Positions 1 through 9,454 are shown, numbered from the stretch's first letter. The stretch is 64,000 nucleotides of DNA from Promethearchaeota archaeon (GCA_016933055.1 JAFGBS010000028.1:62001-126000), one strand, 5' to 3'. The notes: generated by a model not told the origin, from the letters alone. A program made the numbers and translations.

Positions 1-244
1 TGACAGTTATTATTGGTGGATTAGAATTCGAATATTTGAAACCATGGTTCATCCATGTTGGTCCTAAGGGGGGAACTCCGAAAGGAAGACCTAATCCTAA
101 AGTGGAGGAAAACTGCCAGGTTAAAAATGCAATTAGCAAAAAGAAAACAATGACTCCCCGCAATTGATCCAACCATCTATATCTGGGATGTAATGAATGA
201 AATTGTTTATGTGTTTCATTGATCTTTATTGGTGGGTCATTCAT
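1..244 (-). CDS. Partial membrane protein, paralogue of the next gene (N-terminal 81 residues)
   Basis: A minus-strand reading frame starts with ATG at 244 and runs open through the left edge of the window, so only the N-terminal 81 residues are visible. After a hydrophilic head of about 27 residues it reads LDQLRGVIVFFLLIAFLTW, a first membrane helix, then a GPTWMNHGF motif. The neighbouring protein (258-1604) has the same order of features (LTWIFS, then GPTWLNFGF), so the two are paralogues. Only 13 bp separate the end of the upstream gene from this start, which suggests one transcript. It probably belongs to the same DUF1624/HGSNAT-like membrane acyltransferase group. That assignment is inference because the catalytic region lies outside the window. 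Confidence 0.75.
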   Translation of the reverse strand, partial: MNDPPIKINETHKQFHSLHPRYRWLDQLRGVIVFFLLIAFLTWQFSSTLGLGLPFGVPPLGPTWMNHGFKYSNSNPPIITV

Positions 245-257
245 AATATCATCTGAT

Positions 258-1604
258 TCATATTGTTATGTGGATATGTAATTTTTCCATTATTCTCGCA
301 CTTAGGATTATAAAAATAATCGGTAGGAGGAAAACCGTCAAACAAACCAAATTAACTGCTATATGAGTTTTATCTGGTAGACTTAACCAATTCATTACCG
401 CTATTCGGAAGGCATTTCCACCTTCTGACTCCCAAATAAATCTGAATGGAAAAGTCAATACTATTTGCAGTAAAAATATCGCTAATGCATTTTTTCCTAG
501 AGAATTCAAAATTCGTACATTAAATTTGTAGTAATGCTCTAGTACATAAAAGCACATTGTTACAAGACTACTAAACGCAATAGCTAGTAAAGTTAGGGAG
601 GTATTAAGTACTCTTTGATCTGCTGGTTGGAAAAAATCTACCATGATATGGACAATAAAAGTCACTACCATTAAGGGAATGATTCGTATTTTGAATCCAA
701 CCTTAAAACTCGTAGTTTGCAGTTGAATCCACTCCCACACACAAGTTGCTGTAATTGCAGCAATGCTTATTCCTATTATTTCATAAGGAATTTCTATATA
801 AAACTCCAATAAAGTTCCACTAAATAATGTAGTGTCCCATTGACCAATTACTTCCCAAAGTAAAAAATGGACACACAATAATATTACAGGTAGGATAATT
901 CTTCGGTCGGGATTTTTAATTAAATTTAAACTTACAATGGCAAATAGACACCCCCAAGCTAGTAATGCCAATTCATGATTGAAAAATAGAATCCAGATCG
1001 TTGCATCAAATTTTAAAAACCAAAGAAGCACAGATCCAACAGACCATATAAATCCCAGCAATAAACCTGTCTTCGAACTTTTGAATCTCTTTAAATTGCG
1101 GAATATAGCACAGCTAATCGTGAAGATCAACCAGATGCTAAGAACCACGATGTCATTCCAATAAAATGCATCTAAATCTAGCTGCGTTAATTCTGCCAAC
1201 CACAGCAAGACAAAAAATTGAGTTCCGACTGATATCCATGCATATAGATGGTTTTTTTCTTGAGAATATTTTTTGAAGGAAATAGTCAGAGAAATTCCTA
1301 AAATAAACATAAACATTTGAATACCCAAATCCACTAGGGTGATCATACTTGGATAAAAATCCGCATATGAAAAGCCGAAATTTAACCATGTTGGTCCAAT
1401 GGGGAATTCTCCTGCTCGAACTTCTGCAGAGAAAATCCAAGTTAGACTAACAACCATAAGGAAAAGTAAGAGCATGCCTTGGAACTGATATATCCACGAA
1501 AATTCTAAATTCGGTCCAAAGTTTGAACCTAATTGGGAATCTTGGTTTTTTAATGATGGAATTTCCCTTCTTTTATCCATAGGTATCATGAAACTATTTT
1601 CCAT
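258..1604 (-). CDS. Polytopic membrane protein, HGSNAT/DUF1624-like acyltransferase candidate
   Basis: This 448-residue protein has a cytoplasmic head of about 40 residues followed by about 11 hydrophobic helices. The beginning of helix 1 and the short motif GPTWLNFGF, followed by LVDLGIQMFMFILGIS, resemble the start of heparan-alpha-glucosaminide N-acetyltransferase-like/DUF1624 proteins, where an early helix, a D-x-G-x-P/Q turn and a second long helix come in the same order. Two more distant relatives lie in this window (47554-48927 and 49018-50298) and a close partial paralogue lies immediately downstream. Such proteins pass acetyl or acyl groups across a membrane to sugars. Which substrate is used here cannot be told. 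The gene is divergent from the reductase at 1729, with 124 bp for both promoters. Confidence 0.6.
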   Translation of the reverse strand: MENSFMIPMDKRREIPSLKNQDSQLGSNFGPNLEFSWIYQFQGMLLLFLMVVSLTWIFSAEVRAGEFPIGPTWLNFGFSYADFYPSMITLVDLGIQMFMFILGISLTISFKKYSQEKNHLYAWISVGTQFFVLLWLAELTQLDLDAFYWNDIVVLSIWLIFTISCAIFRNLKRFKSSKTGLLLGFIWSVGSVLLWFLKFDATIWILFFNHELALLAWGCLFAIVSLNLIKNPDRRIILPVILLCVHFLLWEVIGQWDTTLFSGTLLEFYIEIPYEIIGISIAAITATCVWEWIQLQTTSFKVGFKIRIIPLMVVTFIVHIMVDFFQPADQRVLNTSLTLLAIAFSSLVTMCFYVLEHYYKFNVRILNSLGKNALAIFLLQIVLTFPFRFIWESEGGNAFRIAVMNWLSLPDKTHIAVNLVCLTVFLLPIIFIILSARIMEKLHIHITI

Positions 1605-1728
1605 TCTATTGGGTGGTATCGTAATTTATACTATACTGTGAATTTCTAATTATATTTAAATCTGGTAATCTGGTTTTTAGTCCCTTTTCATCGAAAATAT
1701 TAATTTTAATCTCGGACATCATGAACTA

Positions 1729-2925
1729 ATGGATAATCATCTCACTCATGATGTATGTATTATTGGAGGGAATATTGCGGGTTCGTATTTAGCATATCTT
1801 CTAGCTAGTAATGGAGTATCAGTTGTAGTTGTGGAACAAAACCGTACACCCGGTCTTCCCCTACAATGTGCTGGTATCGTTTCCCAGCGTTTTTCAAATA
1901 TTGTCGAGATCGATCCTTCTATTATAATTAATCGAGTGAATACTGCATGGCTGATCTTAGAAAACGGTAAGCGAGTGTCAGTATCTATCCAAGATAACCC
2001 ATATGTATTGGATAGAGTCAAATTAGATCAATATTTTTACAAGAAAGCCGAGAGTGCAGGTGTAAGATACCTTGTTCACGAAAAGTTCTTGACTTGTGAG
2101 AAAACTGATGAGTGTATGTTTATCAACACCAACAGAAGAACTATTCGTGCAAAAATACTTGTAGGATGTGATGGACCCAATTCTCGAGTGGCAAAATTAC
2201 ACGGAATCACTCATAATATAATTCCTGCGAAACAAATACGTATTTTATATCCATATCCCAACTGTTCGGTGAGTATGTACTTCAAAGAGTATTGGCAAAA
2301 CTTATTCGGTTGGATAATTCCAGAGGGGGAGGGTATTTGTAGAATAGGACTGGGATGTAAAAAAAATCTCAAATCAAGTTTTGCTTCATTTTTGGATGAA
2401 ATACAAGCAGATAAATCCCACATTATCGAATATTTAGGAGGGCAGATCCTAATCGGATATCCCAAGCGCATAGCTTTTGATCGCACGATTTTATTAGGCG
2501 ATGCAGCAGGAATGGTTAAAGCAACGACTGGAGGCGGAATAAACACCTTATTAAAAGCATCTACTTATGCTAGTGAAGCTATTCTAAAATCTCTTGAAGA
2601 AAACAAATTCTCATCCCAATTTTACATTACTCATTATCAAAATAGTAGGGGAATTAGACAGCTGAAACGAAATATCCTACTTCATTATATGGCAAGACTT
2701 ATAATGATAAATTTTACGCAGAAAGATTATGAGATGTGCTTTTTATTGCTGAATCAACCTAAAACAAAAGAATTATTGTTAAAATACGGCGATATGGACT
2801 TTCCCCTAAGATTTGTTTTGAAGATATTAATGAGAGTGGATTTGTGGAAGCTTTTATTCATAATAGTTGCTCGAGTATTAAGAAAACTACCAAAAATAAT
2901 TCGGGACTTGGTTAATGGTGGTTAA
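1729..2925 (+). CDS. Geranylgeranyl-reductase-family FAD oxidoreductase
   Basis: This 398-residue flavoprotein starts with a Rossmann FAD-binding loop (IIGGNIAGS, residues 11-19), followed by the PLQCAG motif near residue 44 that geranylgeranyl reductases carry near the substrate cavity. A second FAD motif (GDAAGMVKATTGGGI) lies near residue 257. In archaea this family saturates the isoprenoid double bonds of digeranylgeranylglycerolipids, or of quinone and polyprenol side chains. Length and motif order fit the family well. The C-terminus carries no clear membrane helix. It is the only clearly archaeal-lipid-type gene here, and a PlsC-like acyltransferase lies 0.9 kb downstream. A more general GGR-family role cannot be excluded, so no symbol is given. 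Confidence 0.75.
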   Translation: MDNHLTHDVCIIGGNIAGSYLAYLLASNGVSVVVVEQNRTPGLPLQCAGIVSQRFSNIVEIDPSIIINRVNTAWLILENGKRVSVSIQDNPYVLDRVKLDQYFYKKAESAGVRYLVHEKFLTCEKTDECMFINTNRRTIRAKILVGCDGPNSRVAKLHGITHNIIPAKQIRILYPYPNCSVSMYFKEYWQNLFGWIIPEGEGICRIGLGCKKNLKSSFASFLDEIQADKSHIIEYLGGQILIGYPKRIAFDRTILLGDAAGMVKATTGGGINTLLKASTYASEAILKSLEENKFSSQFYITHYQNSRGIRQLKRNILLHYMARLIMINFTQKDYEMCFLLLNQPKTKELLLKYGDMDFPLRFVLKILMRVDLWKLLFIIVARVLRKLPKIIRDLVNGG

Positions 2926-3497
2926 TAAATGGAGACTGCATTTACGGATGTATTTCCTTGTTTATCACCCCCTTCTGTTTTTGTCGGCAAAACTTTGCAA
3001 GTCAGTAGGGAAGTCCGACAAAAAGATCTGAAAACCCCCCTCCGACATAAATTCTTCAGATCCTTGTCACTTACTTGATTCTTCCTAACTCAATGTAAAC
3101 AGCTTTGTCGAAGCGCTAGTACATGTTATCTGGATGTCATAAATAATTACTCTTATCATTAAGTCGAATTTCGTCGGATCTAGATCTTTTATTAACAGAT
3201 TATTCATTGATTGATGAATAACAGTAACTTATTTTTAAGAAACTCATTTAAATATTCAATCGGTAAATATTTGAATATCAGTGCGATATTATACTGATGT
3301 TGCCCGAATGTTGGTGTGGTACTGATATTTGGTGGAACACCCTTTATCTTATCTGATCTTATATTCAAGATCTTAAACTAGTAAAAACAAACAAGAAAAT
3401 CACTATACATTAAGCAGTGGACTACATATAAGGGGTTTTTATCAGTTTAGTATGCCATATTACTGAATATATTCAAAATTAGTCGTGTGTGTAGAAA
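2926..3497. other. 572-bp intergenic region with a two-hairpin element
   Basis: No convincing gene is visible in any frame, and no tRNA-like cloverleaf was recognised. The first 140 bp are richer in G+C than the rest and contain two abutting inverted repeats, annotated separately. The remainder is AT-rich. It includes an 8-bp inverted repeat (ATATTCAA/TTGAATAT) near 3255-3280 and the presumed promoter of the small gene at 3498. Confidence 0.6.
2978..3062 (+). other. Two abutting hairpins, candidate structured RNA or 3' end element
   Basis: A perfect 10-bp inverted repeat pairs 2978-2987 (TTTTTGTCGG) with 3015-3024 (CCGACAAAAA). Its loop holds a small inner hairpin, GCAAA at 2987-2991 pairing with TTTGC at 2994-2998. 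Directly after it, 3025-3032 (GATCTGAA) pairs perfectly with 3055-3062 (TTCAGATC). The element starts 53 bp after the reductase stop codon. It could be a 3' UTR structure, a processing signal or a small RNA. The strand is assumed from the upstream gene. The pairing is seen directly and the function is unknown. Confidence 0.4.
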
Positions 3498-3797
3498 ATG
3501 AACCAAATGTTTAAAAAATATTTAATTAAAAATAATTTCTGGCTAACAAAAAAGAAGAATGATGCATCCTGGTTTGTAAAACATACTCCTGCATCCGGTG
3601 GAATTTATGCAAGACTCATGCAAAAAGGAGTAGAAATACAACACAGCGGAGAAAAAATAATATTTACAAATTTTAACGAGCTTGATGATTATCTCGAACG
3701 AATCACATCTCCTCGTATTTTGGATGAGGAGAATGAATTCGTTAATATTTTGAACCGTAAAATATCGGCTACTGTGTTAAGGACTCTTCCCCTTTAA
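3498..3797 (+). CDS. Small hypothetical protein, 99 residues
   Basis: This is a soluble basic protein of 99 residues with no membrane helix, signal peptide or metal motif, and I do not recognise it. The N-terminal third is lysine-rich. The middle (about residues 28-60) looks like alternating beta strands around YARLMQKGVEIQHSGEKI, followed by an acidic helix and a basic tail. The gene stands alone after a long intergenic region and converges on the acyltransferase at 3818 with only 20 bp between the stop codons. The compositional bias and absence of a competing frame favour a real gene. Confidence 0.5.
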   Translation: MNQMFKKYLIKNNFWLTKKKNDASWFVKHTPASGGIYARLMQKGVEIQHSGEKIIFTNFNELDDYLERITSPRILDEENEFVNILNRKISATVLRTLPL

Positions 3798-3817
3798 ATA
3801 AAAAGTAATTTATAAAA

Positions 3818-4726
3818 TTAGAATAATTTTCTTTCATTATCGTGGTAAGAATAAATTTTTGGTGCTTTAACCTCTTCAGTAGAAACAAATGCATCAGTTT
3901 TATGCTCAGTTAATAAACTCGGTCGAAATTGTGTAATACTCCTTAATGGTAACGTATTGTATGTCAGATCACCTAATTCGTACCGACCGCGAGGTTGTGG
4001 TTTCTTATGATATAGAGCAACTACTTGTGCATGCATATCTTCTGAAATGTCTTCCAAAACTTGTCGGTCATTGGGATTTAATCCTTCTTGGAGGTAAACG
4101 GGTTGTCCAACTCGAATATGTGCTTTTCCTTTCATGAGATCTCTATTTCCCAATAAAGCAGTGGGAATATAAGGGACTTTGTTGAGTATTACCATACGTG
4201 CAGAACCCGTCTTAAAGGGACGTATCGGACCCTGTTTCGTTCGTCCCCCTTCAGGAAACATGCCGACACACAATCCCCTTTTTAAACAATAACTGATTTC
4301 TCGTATCGTTCGATCAGTCAAAGTGCGCTCTTTTGAAAGTGGGATCGTACCAAATGGAAATATGATAGACTTCACAATTGGAGTAGTAAAATTTTCTAAC
4401 TTACTAACCCAGCGGATCTCTCGATAAATATGAGGGCCTGTAAATGCCATACTCACAAAAAATGGATCTAATAAATATTTATGATTAGATACTACTATCA
4501 ATCCCCCTTTTTCCCTCGGAGGAATACGTTCGTTAAATTCCCAAGTGGTTCGATTAGTTATCCATGTGATTTTAGGGAAGAACCGTGCTCCCACATGATA
4601 ATATACCCCATTAATATGCTTTTGCCATTCCCCTCTCTTCATAATTCTCTTGTATCTATGATAACAGATATGATCAAATGGATTGTATTTCAGAAATGAT
4701 TTCAAGATTGTTTTCATGGCTTTCAT
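3818..4726 (-). CDS. PlsC-like 1-acyl-glycerol-3-phosphate acyltransferase family protein
   Basis: The family transfers an acyl chain to a lysophospholipid or related acceptor at the membrane face. Counting from the ATG at 4726, the catalytic H-x4-D motif is SNHKYLLD (His82, Asp87) and the acceptor-binding motif is FPEGGRTKQG (about 157-166). Both are intact and correctly spaced. The frame can be extended three codons to a TTG at 4735. The ATG is preferred because the TTG sits inside a direct repeat (GTTATCAACG at 4728-4737 and 4739-4748). The last 60 residues are a charged tail outside the family core. Such enzymes belong to ester-linked acyl lipid synthesis, which is unusual for archaea, although Asgard genomes are known to carry homologues. 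Confidence 0.8.
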   Translation of the reverse strand: MKAMKTILKSFLKYNPFDHICYHRYKRIMKRGEWQKHINGVYYHVGARFFPKITWITNRTTWEFNERIPPREKGGLIVVSNHKYLLDPFFVSMAFTGPHIYREIRWVSKLENFTTPIVKSIIFPFGTIPLSKERTLTDRTIREISYCLKRGLCVGMFPEGGRTKQGPIRPFKTGSARMVILNKVPYIPTALLGNRDLMKGKAHIRVGQPVYLQEGLNPNDRQVLEDISEDMHAQVVALYHKKPQPRGRYELGDLTYNTLPLRSITQFRPSLLTEHKTDAFVSTEEVKAPKIYSYHDNERKLF

Positions 4727-4872
4727 TGTTATCAACGGGTTATCAACGATTAAACATCCAAATGGTATTCAGAGTATATAAAGTTTATACAAATTGTAGA
4801 AACTGTCATTAATATAAGACAAATTTCTATATAGACCTCACTTTTTTTAAAACAAAATAGTCAGTCATGTAT

Positions 4873-6207
4873 TCATGCATCTTGTTGGATACTACTTCTT
4901 TCCCGTTCTAATTCTTCATCTAAATTTCTTATAAAATGAATATAGATTGCAATTGCAGTTCGAAAGGTTTTATGAGATAAATGTTGCGGGTCATCTGTTA
5001 AATCATGCCAATTAGCTGGTTTCATTATACTTCCCTCATATCCCAATAAAGTTGAGGAATCATACCCCGCTAATGCAAATCTTCCTCCATCTGACGCACC
5101 CATCTTAAGTTCAGGGGCAATTCGGCAAGATACTACTGCTTCTTGACCCACTTCTTTAATGAGAGAATGATATGCTCGCTCAATCTTCCCACATATTTCT
5201 AAATTATGGGAAGCTAAATGCATCATTTCTTTTGTTAAGATGGCTAAATCCGTTCCGGCTCCAATAGATTCAGGTATTACCGCTATAGAATTCTTATCGA
5301 GTAATCCCATCGCCCCGTATTTTTCAATAAAGTATTGAGATCCTCTTTCTCCGCATTCTTCGCTCCCAAATGCTCCCACCCACAATTCTATATTATGTAA
5401 TCGATTTTCTGATTGTGTAAAATATTTGCCAATTATTAATGCTAAAGCAACTCCTGATAAATTATCATTTGCGCCTAAAACAGGAATGCCTCCACTGAAT
5501 CCGTGCAACGTGATGATTAAAATTGGAAATAAGAAGATTGTAATTAAAATAAATACAATATCAATCCACGAAATTCCAAAAATCCAGTATGAAAACAGAT
5601 ATTGCATATTAAATTGAATTAAAATTAGCTTGATAACAGTTAAAAACATAATTAAAACGGTATAAATTATTGATACAGCGAAAAACAACATGCTTTTATC
5701 TCCAAATCGGGTTATTTTCATTTGAAACGCACTGTCCATATGCCCAACGATCATCACTTTTTTCTTACTTGTTCTAATTTCTTGATCAACACAAGGCAAT
5801 ATACGGGCTATAGCATTATGGCTTACTCCTTTTTTTGAAAATAAGGCAAACCAATATTTCATTTTCACCAAAGAAATAAAGAGGATAAATAGCGCAAAAA
5901 GCGGTAACAGCAGTGATAAAAAACACCAACTATCTTTAAAAAGGAAAAACACTGCCCCAAATATCACAAAAATTCCGAATATCGTCACAAAACCCCTTGG
6001 ATAAAAGGTAGGATAAACTTTGAAAGAATCAAAATAAGTGAAATCTGCGAATGATCGCATTTTTTTCTCTAATTCCTCCAATGCTTCCTGTTCTTCTATG
6101 GTACCGGAAATTCGCGGCCCATACCTATCACAAACATGGTTTATGTAAGTGAAAGCTTCTTTCGTTAGATCATCATACACTTCTAATTTTTTATTCAACA
6201 GAATCAC
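4873..6207 (-). CDS. M28-family metallopeptidase with transmembrane insertions
   Basis: Peptidase family M28 uses two zinc ions. Here the ligands appear as GHMDS (His156, Asp158), GANDNLSG (Asp248), GSEE (Glu283-Glu284), a later Asp in the GAGTD segment, and a C-terminal His in NWHDLTDD. In ordinary M28 enzymes the first and second ligand motifs lie roughly ten residues apart. Here about 88 residues separate them, and that stretch contains two strongly hydrophobic helices (about 173-200 and 210-235). Two further helices lie at about 73-113. The enzyme is therefore membrane-embedded with the zinc site close to the bilayer. It starts with GTG. Aminopeptidase-like specificity is inferred from the family only. 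Confidence 0.75.
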   Translation of the reverse strand: MILLNKKLEVYDDLTKEAFTYINHVCDRYGPRISGTIEEQEALEELEKKMRSFADFTYFDSFKVYPTFYPRGFVTIFGIFVIFGAVFFLFKDSWCFLSLLLPLFALFILFISLVKMKYWFALFSKKGVSHNAIARILPCVDQEIRTSKKKVMIVGHMDSAFQMKITRFGDKSMLFFAVSIIYTVLIMFLTVIKLILIQFNMQYLFSYWIFGISWIDIVFILITIFLFPILIITLHGFSGGIPVLGANDNLSGVALALIIGKYFTQSENRLHNIELWVGAFGSEECGERGSQYFIEKYGAMGLLDKNSIAVIPESIGAGTDLAILTKEMMHLASHNLEICGKIERAYHSLIKEVGQEAVVSCRIAPELKMGASDGGRFALAGYDSSTLLGYEGSIMKPANWHDLTDDPQHLSHKTFRTAIAIYIHFIRNLDEELERERSSIQQDA

Positions 6208-6473
6208 CAGTGAGACTTCATTGAAATTGGTAACTTAATGGTGAAATCTTGCTAGATTTTAGGAAATTCACCAAGAACAACAATTTTCCAGTAGTTTTTT
6301 TCCGCTTGGGTTTTTGTTAGTTCTTTTCCAATACGACAACGCATTGTTTAACCTTGATTGCATCACTCTATCTTCTTGTTTATTAAATAATGTTCGCGAT
6401 ATTTCATTCTTGTTGACGAAAGTCTTTTATTGTTCATGAGTGAACTATAGACAACTATATGGAGTTGTGAATT

Positions 6474-7205
6474 ATGGGATTACCCGCTGATACCGCTTTT
6501 AACCTAGTTTGGGATTTTTCGAATTTTCAATGGTATATGGTTCCTTTTTTACTCGTCGTAATTTATATGATTTCTAAAGAGGTGCAAAAAGAGAACTGGT
6601 CTGCCATATTGGCAGCTATAGCTTTTTGGTTGATGGATTGGGTGAATGAGTTATGGAATGCAGTTATTTACCATTTCAAAGGAGCGCCATTTTGGAGTAC
6701 CCCTGGAGTACCAATTGCTCCAGGAGTGTACGCACCTAATAGTTCCCTTGTTATACTTGTCGGTTTAAATATCGAGATCACCTTTATGTTCCTCATGATG
6801 GGCTTTGTCTCGACGAAAATGTTTAAAGGAACGATTCAAGAAGAATTGAGAATAAGTGATTCAGCTGAACAAAAACTGTATAGACGAAAACGAATTACCA
6901 ACCGAATATTGATCATCCTATCAATGGCAGCTTTGTGCGTTATTGTTGAAATAATTCTTAACTTAATTGGGATTTTAGTTTGGGAATGGAACGGAGCCGG
7001 ATCACAACCCAATTTATGGAGTATTAGTAACCCTATTCTCATTTATATTATCGGGTATCTCCCCTTTTGGGGTATGTCTGCGTTGATATATGACATGAAG
7101 AAACGGTGGTTACAGGTAGTTATTGTCGGTACAATGAGTATTATTGTAATTATCGCTTTCGTTACCATGGCTTTCCTTGGTTGGTTAGCTCCTCCAATAA
7201 TATAA
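6474..7205 (+). CDS. Six-helix membrane protein, family A (paralogue at 9455)
   Basis: This 243-residue protein has six predicted membrane helices and a charged cytoplasmic loop near residues 118-140. I do not recognise the family. It aligns by eye with the protein at 9455-10084. Both share a QWY motif before helix 1, then a K-x-N-x-x-A-I segment, an E-x-x-N-A-x-x-x-H-F-x-G segment and a LVG-x-x-I-E-x-x-F-M-F helix. A short inverted repeat (ACAACT/AGTTGT, 6451-6468) lies just before the ATG. The two paralogues flank the helicase gene on the opposite strand. The conserved polar residues within helices suggest a binding or transport role, but no function can be assigned. Confidence 0.6.
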   Translation: MGLPADTAFNLVWDFSNFQWYMVPFLLVVIYMISKEVQKENWSAILAAIAFWLMDWVNELWNAVIYHFKGAPFWSTPGVPIAPGVYAPNSSLVILVGLNIEITFMFLMMGFVSTKMFKGTIQEELRISDSAEQKLYRRKRITNRILIILSMAALCVIVEIILNLIGILVWEWNGAGSQPNLWSISNPILIYIIGYLPFWGMSALIYDMKKRWLQVVIVGTMSIIVIIAFVTMAFLGWLAPPII

Positions 7206-7217
7206 AATTAACATTAA

Positions 7218-9329
7218 TTATTCCTTTTTTGCACGATTCTGACGTTGATACAGTTCCCAACTGCTAATTATTTTTTCTTCTTGCTCGTCCTCCAGTACGC
7301 CTTCTTCAAATACTCCCTCTTCTTGTATTTCATCTAAAAAAATACTTCCATCGGGAATGGTTTTATTCATAGGTTGCCTGACATATAATGGATGGGTCAA
7401 GTACAAGAATTTCTTTGCTCGTGTAGTAGCGACATAAAACAATCTTCTTTCCTCTTCTAGAGCGTAAATATCTTTTTCTCCATAATCTCCAAAAATCTGA
7501 CTACTAGGCATTCTTCCATTGACAAGATTAATCAGATATACGACATCCCATTCCAGACCCTTCGCTTGGTGAATAGTGGACAGTACTAACGGTTTCACTT
7601 TATTTTTATTCTCTTTTTTTCTGCTGACTAAGTCGGTTTGTGTAATAATATCTTCTAAAAAAGACGAGATAGAGGAATAGGAAGAGGAGAATTCTAAAAT
7701 GGAATCAAAATCTAGACTTCGTTCCTTATAATCAGTTGGATATCGGATTTTTAAATATGGAGTTATATAAGCTTTAATTTTTTCTATAACAATTGGTAGA
7801 CTGGCAATTTTCTTATTAGATAATAATAGATACGGTTTGGTGGAGGTATCAAACATGATCGTCTGAAAAAGTTTCTGCAATTTAATTAACCCGGATAATC
7901 CCTTTGTTTGTACTCTTTTTCCCTTCATAATAGTGGATAAATCTGCATTCACAAATTCCACTAATACATTCTTATTTGGAAGAAATTCGTTCAAAACTTT
8001 TTGTGCTGCAACATCAGAGATTCCGGGATGCATACTCAGAACTCGCAACCACTGAATTCGATCCATAGGATTGGTGAAGATAATCAGATAAGCAAGTAAG
8101 TCCTTAATATGAGCTTTTTCAAAAAACCGAAGTCCCGCACGAATTTCATATGGGATTTTATGCATAAGAAGTTGTTGTTCTATGGGTATTGAATGAAATG
8201 CTGAACGAAATAAAACGGCTTGTTTGTGTAAAGGAATTCCATTCGATTGATGATCTTCAATTGTTTGGATTATAAATCGGGATTCTTTTTCTACATCTTC
8301 ACAATCTACTTGTAGGGGGAGTTCTCCTGATACTAGAGTAGTTCGGAGTAGTTTTTTAAATTGTTTTTTATTATGTTGAATACTACTGTTAGCAAGTTTA
8401 AGTATTTCGGGTGTACTGCGAAAATTCTCCTCTAATTTATACTCGATGCACGTCGGATTATCCTTTGGAAAATTCAACATGTGAGAAAAGTCAGCTCCTC
8501 TGAATCGATAAATTGCTTGAGCATCATCTCCAACTACCACGAGTGATTTTGCCTTTTCCGATAAAAAATCGATAATTTTCGCTTGAACCGCATTCACATC
8601 TTGATATTCATCCACAAGAACATGCTGTATTTGTTTTTTGAAGTTTTTTGATGACTCTTCTTGGAGAAATTTTAGAAAATAGAGCATTAAATCATCGAAA
8701 TCTAACTGATTATAACGATGTTTGGCTTTATCATACTCAATTAACACTTTTTGGATAGTTGGAAGTGATGATTTATATTGGGGGAAATCTCTCCGCAAAG
8801 TTTCCTTTAAAGTGAGTGCACGATTGATCTGCTTTGAGTATATCTTCACCATACGGGCAGAATTTGGATGCTTCTTTCTTTCTTCTTTGTTCAATACTTG
8901 CATAATCACGAGTTTCATTAATGTCTTTTGATCTGATTCATCCATTACACTGAAATTGTTCTGTAATCCAATAGTGTGCCCATATTTGTGTAATGTTTGG
9001 TTTGCTATATGATGGAAAGTGCCTGCAATACATCGACTTCCTTTTTTTCCAACCAATTTAGTCACCCGTCCGATCATCTCTTGTGCTGCTTTCTTAGTAA
9101 ACGTGACTAACACAATCGATTCGGGAGAAATTCCACTTTCAATTAAATAAGCAACTCGGTATGTTAATGCTCGTGTTTTCCCAGATCCCGCTCCAGCAAT
9201 CACTAATGCTGGACCACTTTTATGAGTTACAACATTATGTTGCTCTACATTCAGTTCTTGTTTGTACATATCTGGGTTGGGAATTTGAACTATACTTGGA
9301 TCATGTTTTAAGATGATTTTTTTTGGCAT
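7218..9329 (-). CDS. UvrD/Rep-type superfamily 1 DNA helicase
   Basis: This 703-residue SF1A helicase has all the usual motifs in order: a Q-motif (LNVEQHNVV, about 26-34), Walker A AGAGSGKT (45-52), motif II VDEYQD, motif III GDDAQAIYRFRG, the TIHQAKGLEWD motif V region and the VATTRAK motif VI. It unwinds DNA 3' to 5' in repair or replication restart. UvrD-like helicases are mainly bacterial but occur in several archaea, so transfer is plausible. The 50 C-terminal residues are acidic and may hold an interaction tail. The gene faces both flanking membrane-protein genes and forms no operon with them. Confidence 0.9.
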   Translation of the reverse strand: MPKKIILKHDPSIVQIPNPDMYKQELNVEQHNVVTHKSGPALVIAGAGSGKTRALTYRVAYLIESGISPESIVLVTFTKKAAQEMIGRVTKLVGKKGSRCIAGTFHHIANQTLHKYGHTIGLQNNFSVMDESDQKTLMKLVIMQVLNKEERKKHPNSARMVKIYSKQINRALTLKETLRRDFPQYKSSLPTIQKVLIEYDKAKHRYNQLDFDDLMLYFLKFLQEESSKNFKKQIQHVLVDEYQDVNAVQAKIIDFLSEKAKSLVVVGDDAQAIYRFRGADFSHMLNFPKDNPTCIEYKLEENFRSTPEILKLANSSIQHNKKQFKKLLRTTLVSGELPLQVDCEDVEKESRFIIQTIEDHQSNGIPLHKQAVLFRSAFHSIPIEQQLLMHKIPYEIRAGLRFFEKAHIKDLLAYLIIFTNPMDRIQWLRVLSMHPGISDVAAQKVLNEFLPNKNVLVEFVNADLSTIMKGKRVQTKGLSGLIKLQKLFQTIMFDTSTKPYLLLSNKKIASLPIVIEKIKAYITPYLKIRYPTDYKERSLDFDSILEFSSSYSSISSFLEDIITQTDLVSRKKENKNKVKPLVLSTIHQAKGLEWDVVYLINLVNGRMPSSQIFGDYGEKDIYALEEERRLFYVATTRAKKFLYLTHPLYVRQPMNKTIPDGSIFLDEIQEEGVFEEGVLEDEQEEKIISSWELYQRQNRAKKE

Positions 9330-9454
9330 AACTTTCTCACAACTAAATAATATGGATATACTGCAATTGCAAATTAAGACTTCGGAGTGCTTTTTAGGAT
9401 CTTCAATCTAGGAAAACTTTATTTGAGTTTTAAATCAATTTGAGGTGATAAAAA

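Noticed and set aside
4728..4748. Direct repeat GTTATCAACG as a regulatory site
   Set aside because: It overlaps the possible start of the acyltransferase gene. Two 10-bp copies alone are weak evidence for a regulator site.
6451..6468. Inverted repeat ACAACT/AGTTGT before the gene at 6474 as an operator
   Set aside because: Six-bp arms are short and occur by chance in AT-rich DNA. It is mentioned only as context for the gene.
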